This document shows, piece by piece, positions 58,129-64,000 of a stretch of DNA of 64,000 nt (position 1 is the first letter of the stretch; every line of letters begins with the position of its first letter). Location: assembly GCF_905171775.1 (NCBI RefSeq), contig NC_053494.1:156356456-156420455 (forward strand). Direction: 5' to 3'. Made by a program: the position numbers and the translations under genes. The notes beneath the pieces were generated by a model. It did no database searches. It saw nothing but the letters and a program-made list of their open reading frames with translations, and was not told where the DNA came from. The DNA is from Rana temporaria. Lineage: Eukaryota; Chordata; Amphibia; Anura; Ranidae.

Positions 58129-59279
58129 TGTGTATATGTATGAATTTTATGTTCTATGTGCAATCATGAATTTATCTATTATTGTCAATTATATGCATAT
58201 CAGCTCTTCATATCTCCAATGTATCATATGTGCCACTGCTGGGCTCTGAGGAAGAAGTTTCGAAACGCGTCAGCCGGGAGTGACCCTCTTTATTTCCTCC
58301 ATGACCAGTTGGAGTGTGGTTCGGGGTCTGCATGCTGAAGCTTTTGTGGAATAAGCCTCCTACTGCGATTCTTTCTACCACAGTTGTGAGTAGGTCTTTT
58401 ACATTGCATTTTAATAAATTTGCTATAACGGTAATACACTAGGCTGGTGCTCCTTTGTTGTTCTTTTCTTGTTTACAGAACTCAAAACTTCTGGTTTCCA
58501 TGGAGCTCCGCCTGCTTCTTCTGGATGGAGCCCGGCGTTTGTAGATAGGAGGCTGTCCGCGGAAGGTTAGACTATCAATGGCTGTTATCTGCAGCCTGAA
58601 GGGGGATGTTCTATTAGGATGGCGGGGCTTGGCTGTGTAGTTAACCCTCTCACACACTGTCACACACTCACACTTCATACTGGCATATAGAGGCCCCCTG
58701 AAGGAGACCTGCTCTTTCTCAATAGGCTTTAGAGCCTGTTCACTACGGGAGAGGAGCACACTGTCTGATCTGTGCAGGATTAACCCTTCTGGTGCCCGAG
58801 CTGTTTTTTGCATCCAAGTTAAAAAATCTATTTAGACCTGAAGATTACATAACCCCCCCCCCCCCAACATGATATATTTTCTTAAAGCAGACATGTTAAT
58901 GTAAATGTGCACTGCATGGTACCATTATCATGCAAAGAGGGTTTTTTTTTTTCTTTTAAGGCTGCACTTTTGTCAAAAAGCAATATTCCTTTTACGAAAC
59001 TTTAAAGACCTTATATAATGTCTAGATCTGTGTCTGTGGTGCATGTTCAAACCTTAATACCATAAATAATAACCTTTTAGATTTTTGTCACTCCAGGAGT
59101 ATACAAGATTGGAAATTGTAGAGAATAGCTTAAATAATGCATTACAATGTGACTAAACCCATTAGATTTTAGTCAACTAAAATGTACTGGAGATTTAGTC
59201 GACTAAATATGACTAAAACTAAAACACTTGCAGAAGACTAAATGGGACTGAAACTAAAATGCCATTTTAGTCCTAAGAC
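58129..59279. other. Intergenic, no gene seen
   Basis: It contains the phrase 'gaggaagaagtttcgaaacg' with CGT following (58250-58270), a motif also seen in changed form at 3880, 48270-48362 and 63530. A C run lies at 58852-58865. Confidence 0.4.
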
Positions 59280-59280
59280 T

Positions 59281-59580
59281 AAGGCTGGGTTCACACTACT
59301 ACACTACTTTCATCCTACTTTGCTCTGTGTTCAATGTTTCCCTATGAGAGCGTCTTGTAGTGTCCTACACAAGTCGGTCCGACTTTGAAAATGCTCCCTG
59401 TACTACTTTTGGTCCTACATTGATCCTACTTCAGGCCCATTGAATATCATTGAAGTCGGACCAAAGTAGTATCCTGTTCATGAAAGTAGGATGGATGTAG
59501 GACCAATGTAGGATAAATGTAGGACCAATGTAGCAGAGCAAAGTAGGATGAAAGTAGTGTAGTAGTGTGAACCCAGCCTA
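59281..59580. mobile_element. MITE with GGCTGGGTTCACACTA ends
   Basis: The 300 bp element starts AAGGCTGGGTTCACACTACT and ends with the complement AGTAGTGTGAACCCAGCCT. The inner arms (catcctactttgctct / agagcaaagtaggatg) continue the palindrome. Confidence 0.82.
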
Positions 59581-59589
59581 AAACAAAAT

Positions 59590-60080
59590 CGAATTGTGCT
59601 TCCAAAATCCAGTAATACACTGTCTCACCATGCTCTGCACATGCCCAGTTGCTCATTTTTAGCCACTGATGAATTTGTAGAGGATTATTTGCTGGCAGCC
59701 TTAAAGTAGAACTAAATCACCCTATCCTTTACAGCCAAGGAAGTTGCTATCTTAGCCTCTGTTTGATCTGTGGTTGCCCTGGTGCTGCTTATGTGATCAG
59801 TTATGACATCAGCTATTTGATGGTTTAACGGTTTGGTTGAGAACATAAGCAAATGTGATAGTTAGCAATGTATTTTAAACTGTTAAATCGATGGGTTCAG
59901 ATCTGCTTTCTGATTTACTGCTGTTCAGGGACTCTGGGCTTCAGCAAAGTGTCAACCTCCAGCAAGAAGAAACAGCAGCAATGCTGGAGGCAATTTACAG
60001 AACACACTAATTTTGTTAGCATAAATATTAATGTGGAATGTATGTTCCTTGCTAAAGAACATTATTTTTTATCAAGTTGT
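59590..60080. repeat. Interspersed repeat, uninterrupted copy
   Basis: It shares 'tgatgaatttgtag', 'tcctttacagc' and 'gaacattattttttatca' in the same order with 10195-11775, but lacks the insertions present there. Confidence 0.6.
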
Positions 60081-61457
60081 TCTGGGTAACATTCCACTTA
60101 ATAAATGCGGTTAAAAGGAAAAGTCGAGGGAGTGATAAAGATCAAAGCACAGTTATAGACAATATAGAAGGTCTCATAGCCAGGTCCCTTACATTGTCAG
60201 AGTCTATTTCTTCTGTTTGCAGTGATATGTCTAAAGAAAGTAATATGCAGTATTTTACAAATCACATTGACATGAGTATACCATCCATGATATGTGTTGT
60301 CCACCTGTATTATGCTGATGAGTCACATTGCCATCAGTAACTGATCTACTTCCCTAGTAAAACCTAACTATATCCCCAGAGAGATCAAGAGGAGAATGTC
60401 ATGTCATTACAACTAATTTATCAGAGCAATCAGTCACTACAAATTCACATGGTCTAACAAGGTTCTGCTGGAGCCAGCTGGCCCATGCTAATTAGGGTTT
60501 TGACATTACTCAGTAACATAATTTATAGTTACCATCAATACAACATTCTGATATCAATGAAGATGCAACCTATAGTATATTAGGGTATAAGGAAGAGAGA
60601 CTTATGATGATAAAACATACAACCTATAGTCTATCAGGTATAAAAGAATAAGACATTGGGTGACAAAACCTACTGTCTATAGTGCATTAGGGTAAAAGGA
60701 AGTAAAATATATGGTGAATAAATTTACAAACCATATTATATATTTTTTTATAAAATAGACAGTGGATGCGTTTACAATCTATAATCTATTAGGGTGTAGG
60801 AATGTAATATAGAAGGTGAATTTATTTAAAACATATCTAATAGGGTGTACAAATGTGGTACAGAAATTGGATGAGATTACACACTATAATATCTTAGGAA
60901 GTAGGGGAGCAATGCCGGCAGTGGATCATCAGTCCAAAAGCTTTTGGGCAATAGGACACAGATGCAGAATTTGGAGAAGTTGACAACATATTAGGTAATT
61001 TAGCTGAAATCCAAAAGGTGGAAGATTTTGCAGTCTTGTAAGGTGCCCATTGTTATCAAATATTTCTCTGAGAAGGATGAAAATACCAAAACCCATCCCA
61101 ACATCCTGTTTAACACTGCCCAGTCAGTTTTTCGATATTTTACTTTTTTCTACAGATGAGTTCAGAATTATTTCCATCCATGGGAAAATGTTCCATCAAA
61201 GTACAAAAAACAAACAAAAAAATAATGCTTGCCATATTCCACATACAAAGCACCTAATTAAACCAGTGAGGTGCACAAAAATAAAAAGTAGTGAAAAATA
61301 TGCTCAAATTCTCAAAAAAAAATGTTTTTTCCTTTTAGGAAATTGTATATATAAACAGTCCATAGAATACTAGTAGAATTCCATTCCCTCCTGCAACCCA
61401 AATTATAATTGACAATATGTAAACAATATTAGCAGTATTTAAGTTCATGTATTTGTA
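60081..61457. other. Intergenic, no gene seen
   Basis: AT-rich. Between 60540 and 60900 phrases like 'aacctatagt.tatta.ggta' recur every 55-70 bases, which suggests a strongly diverged tandem repeat. Confidence 0.4.
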
Positions 61458-61860
61458 TAATGCCTCGTACACACGATCAGAATTTCCAATGGAAAAAGTC
61501 AGACGGAATTTTTTTATCGGATATTCTGACCGTGTGTATGCCCCATCTGACTTTTTTAATCGAAAATTCTGACGGAGTTAGAAAGAGAACATGTTCTCTT
61601 TTTTTCCGTCGAAATTTCCGTTCGTCTGTATGGAACTCAGATGGAGAAAAAAACATGCATGTTCGGAAACAATTTGACGCATGCTCGGAAGCATTGAACT
61701 TCATTTTTCTAGGCTTGTCGTAGTGTTGTACGTCACCGCGTTTTTGACGGTCGGAATTTGGTGTGTCCATGTGTATGCAAGACAGCTTGAACGAATTCCG
61801 TCTGAAAAACCTGTCTGAGTTTATTCCGACGGAAACTCTGATCGTGTGTACGCGGCATTA
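61458..61860. mobile_element. Complete ACACGATC palindromic MITE
   Basis: The 403 bp element starts TAATGCCTCGTACACACGAT and ends with the near complement ATCGTGTGTACGCGGCATTA. The inner arms (cagacggaattt, gacggtcggaattt) also pair. Partial relatives lie at 22586, 29814 and 49149. The superfamily is undetermined. Confidence 0.85.
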
Positions 61861-62516
61861 CTTATAACACCAGGTAAGAGCTAACATACATACACATACA
61901 CAAATCTGGCTACCAATAATAGATCAATACAAACTTGGCCATCAAAATCAAATATATGTACTGTATATTGTGACATTATAAAAGGTGAGGTGATTGATAG
62001 ATGCTATGTATCACCTCGCATGCGTTCATATGCAGAAAATTAAGGTGGAATCCAGTCTGGGTTTTCCACGCCACCTTGGCAGGGTTGGTTACGGACCAGA
62101 TTTTGCGGTCCACTTGTGACCACCAAGTGGTATAAATAAGAAAAGACTGGAGCAAGAGGTTTCTCCTGGCCTGGGATTCAGGAAGCCAAACCTGAGGGAG
62201 CTATCAATATGGAGATTGATTTGTGAGAGAAATAAAAAAGGTTTGCATTATGTTTGGTTTGTTGGTGACTGTGAGTTAGGAACCTGAAGTGTTTAGTTTG
62301 TGACTGGATGGCAAAGATTTATTTTCTGTTTTGTTTGATTTTCACACAACCTTTTTAATAAAACTGGCTACAAGTAAGATTTTAAGAAAGACCTGCCGTC
62401 TGGACTACCTTTTTCTCCAGAGAAGGTGATCCCCATTCGGATCTAACCCCCCACATAATATACAGGAAGAATATCAGTGATTGATTCATAGTGCCAACAT
62501 CCTTAGTATAAAGCAG
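61861..62516. other. Intergenic, no gene seen
   Basis: AT-rich. No feature recognised. Confidence 0.35.
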
Positions 62517-63726
62517 AAAAACAATTCCCCTTGGGATTTGGACTTTACTGGCACCTAAAAAGGTATACAATGGAAAGAAAGTAAAAAATATATTTATTGA
62601 TAATACATGATTAAAACAAATATGGAGTACACATTACAATAGCATCCTTCACCCAACGCATTTTAGAGTCTGTTATAGACACTTCTTTCTCAGGGGTAGG
62701 TAAGATATCAAATATAAGTACAGAAAATCAATATTTGTACATGTGTATACACCATGCTTAAAGGGTCACTAAAGGATTTTTTTTAGCTAAATAGCTTCCT
62801 TTACTTTACTGCAGTCCTGGTTTCATGTCCTCATTGTTCGTTTTTGCTCTCATGTTGCTGTAATTCTTCTCTGTTCTGGACACTTCCTGGTTGTCTGTTT
62901 CGTGATGACCACAGTACTGGGAGTTTCTAGTTTCATGTTCCAAACCATCACTGCTCTATGGCTCTGTATAGCACAGAGGCAGGATAACATGCAAAAACTA
63001 AACTAAAAAACTACAGGTACATTATATGATTGATTTTTATTTATTTTTACCCTTTTTTCAAAGGAATCCGTTAACTATTATGTCTCTATACCCTGTAAAC
63101 AGTAATTTCAGCAAACAACTTTTCTTCCTTTACAACTCCTTTAAATATGTATACATTTGCATTTTAAACTTACAGTTGTTACAGTTGAATATATGCAGAC
63201 CCTCCATATAGGTTAAAACCGATTCATTTTTCCATGCTCCCGATGCAAAGCCCCACTATAAGCACTTTCTAGAGAGCTCTGCATCTGGGGGCATGGAAAA
63301 ATGAATAGGTCTCTTTCCTCCCTTCTCTTTTTGCCTTACCTATGCTCTGATTCTTTGTACAGATACTGTAGATAACCATATTGTCATAGTGATTACTATG
63401 AATGTATGAAGTGTTTTTCGTATTTAAACTAATAAGTTGACATGTATGTATTCTGTTCGACTTCTGTAAATACTTTATACACACACACGCGGCTTTTGGG
63501 TTTGTAGAGATTTGATATCTTACCTACCCCTGAGAAAGGAGTGTCTATAACAGACTCTAAAAAGCGTCGGGTGAAGGATAGCTTACGCATATCATCATTT
63601 TGCGTAAGTTGTACTATAAGTTGCTATTGTAATGTATACTCCATGTTATTTGTTTTAATCATTCTTCACAATTGTATACCTATTTAAGTGCTGGTAAAGT
63701 CCAAATGCCAAGGGGAATTGTTTTTC

Positions 63727-63728
<2 letters not shown>
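62517..63728. repeat. 1.2 kb inverted-repeat element
   Basis: The left arm 62517-62725 (aaaaacaattccccttggga ... ggtaggtaagatatcaaat) is mirrored at 63507-63728 (gatatcttacctacccctga ... aaggggaattgttttt). The arms are about 200 bp with small differences. The spacer of about 780 bp holds a TTAA MITE and a 95-bp hairpin at 63218-63311. Confidence 0.85.
62758..63144. mobile_element. TTAA-flanked MITE, copy 3
   Basis: The 387 bp element starts TTAAAGGGTCACTAAAGGA and ends 'tacaactcctttaa'. It has the same order as the copy at 7936-8395 with internal deletions. It lies in the spacer of the inverted-repeat element. Confidence 0.8.

Positions 63729-63729
<1 letters not shown>

Positions 63730-63774
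<45 letters not shown>
63730..63774. repeat. (TA)n microsatellite
   Basis: About 22 TA units followed by a short CA run. Confidence 0.95.
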
Positions 63775-63780
<6 letters not shown>

Positions 63781-63782
<2 letters not shown>

Positions 63783-64000
63783 GTTGTGCTCATAAGTTTA
63801 AATACCCTAGCAGAATTTATGATTTCTTGGCCATTTTTTTGAGAATATGAATGATAACTCCAAAACTTTTTTTTCACTCATGGTTAGTGTTTGGCTGAAG
63901 CCATTTTTTATCAATCAACTGTGTTTACTCTTTTTTAAATCATAATGACAACAGAAACTAACCAAATGACCCTGATCAAAAGTTTACATTCCCCAGTTCT
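63781..64000 (+). mobile_element. Third Tc1-like element, terminal part only
   Basis: It begins CAGTTGTGCTCATAAGTTTA and continues with 'tttatgatttcttggccatt' and 'atgaccctgatcaaaagttt', a Tc1-type terminal inverted repeat with an inner copy of the 'aaagttta' direct-repeat motif. The transposase would lie beyond the window edge. Confidence 0.75.

Noticed and set aside
7347..64000. Regular repeats as a possible CRISPR array
   Set aside because: All tandem arrays are contiguous minisatellites without unique spacers, and the sequence is vertebrate nuclear DNA.

Overview
The window looks like vertebrate nuclear DNA, most likely from a large-genome frog (a ranid is my guess). The basis is one clear vertebrate gene with GT-AG introns, and introns crowded with Tc1, mariner, hAT, Harbinger, Helitron and TTAA-flanked MITE elements. 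Nothing in it is bacterial or plasmid-like. Species assignment is inference.

The only host gene I can support is the 3' half of CWC22 (nucampholin), the spliceosome factor that recruits eIF4A3/EJC. It runs on the + strand. Six exons join in one unbroken reading frame: 17220-17297, 18928-19080, 20011-20138, 29040-29141, 29233-29405 and 43462-43679. Together they give 283 codons and a stop, covering the MA3 domain, the conserved segment after it, a Ser/Asp/Glu tract and a Lys/Arg/Ser tail. The poly(A) signal is at 43844. The upstream exons (MIF4G and start of MA3) are not visible, so bases 1-17219 are read as part of one large intron.

Region by region. 1-17.2 kb: intron with a 1.5 kb fold-back element, a mariner-type MITE, two T2-like MITEs, a LINE 3' end, nested repeats at 10.1-11.8 kb and an L1 remnant. 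17.2-29.4 kb: five CWC22 exons, an L1 remnant, a nearly complete Tc1 element with a broken transposase, and a three-layer nest (MITE in Harbinger in hAT, 23.2-28.2 kb) that carries a decayed Myb-like Harbinger protein and a 25-bp minisatellite. 29.4-43.5 kb: the last intron, with an internally deleted mariner, a second Tc1, an hAT element with perfect 8-bp target duplications, a textbook Helitron 3' end, an hAT MITE with perfect duplications and a G-rich minisatellite. 43.9-64 kb: apparently intergenic, with a possible DIRS-like reverse transcriptase relic, a decayed hAT transposase with a BED finger (54.1-56.5 kb), several MITEs, a 1.2 kb inverted repeat and a Tc1 end running off the window.

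I found no convincing new biological system. The most useful observations are the dated nesting series, a possible short CWC22 3' end inside intron 5, and a roughly 1 kb repeat core shared by four loci, one of which is bounded as an hAT element.
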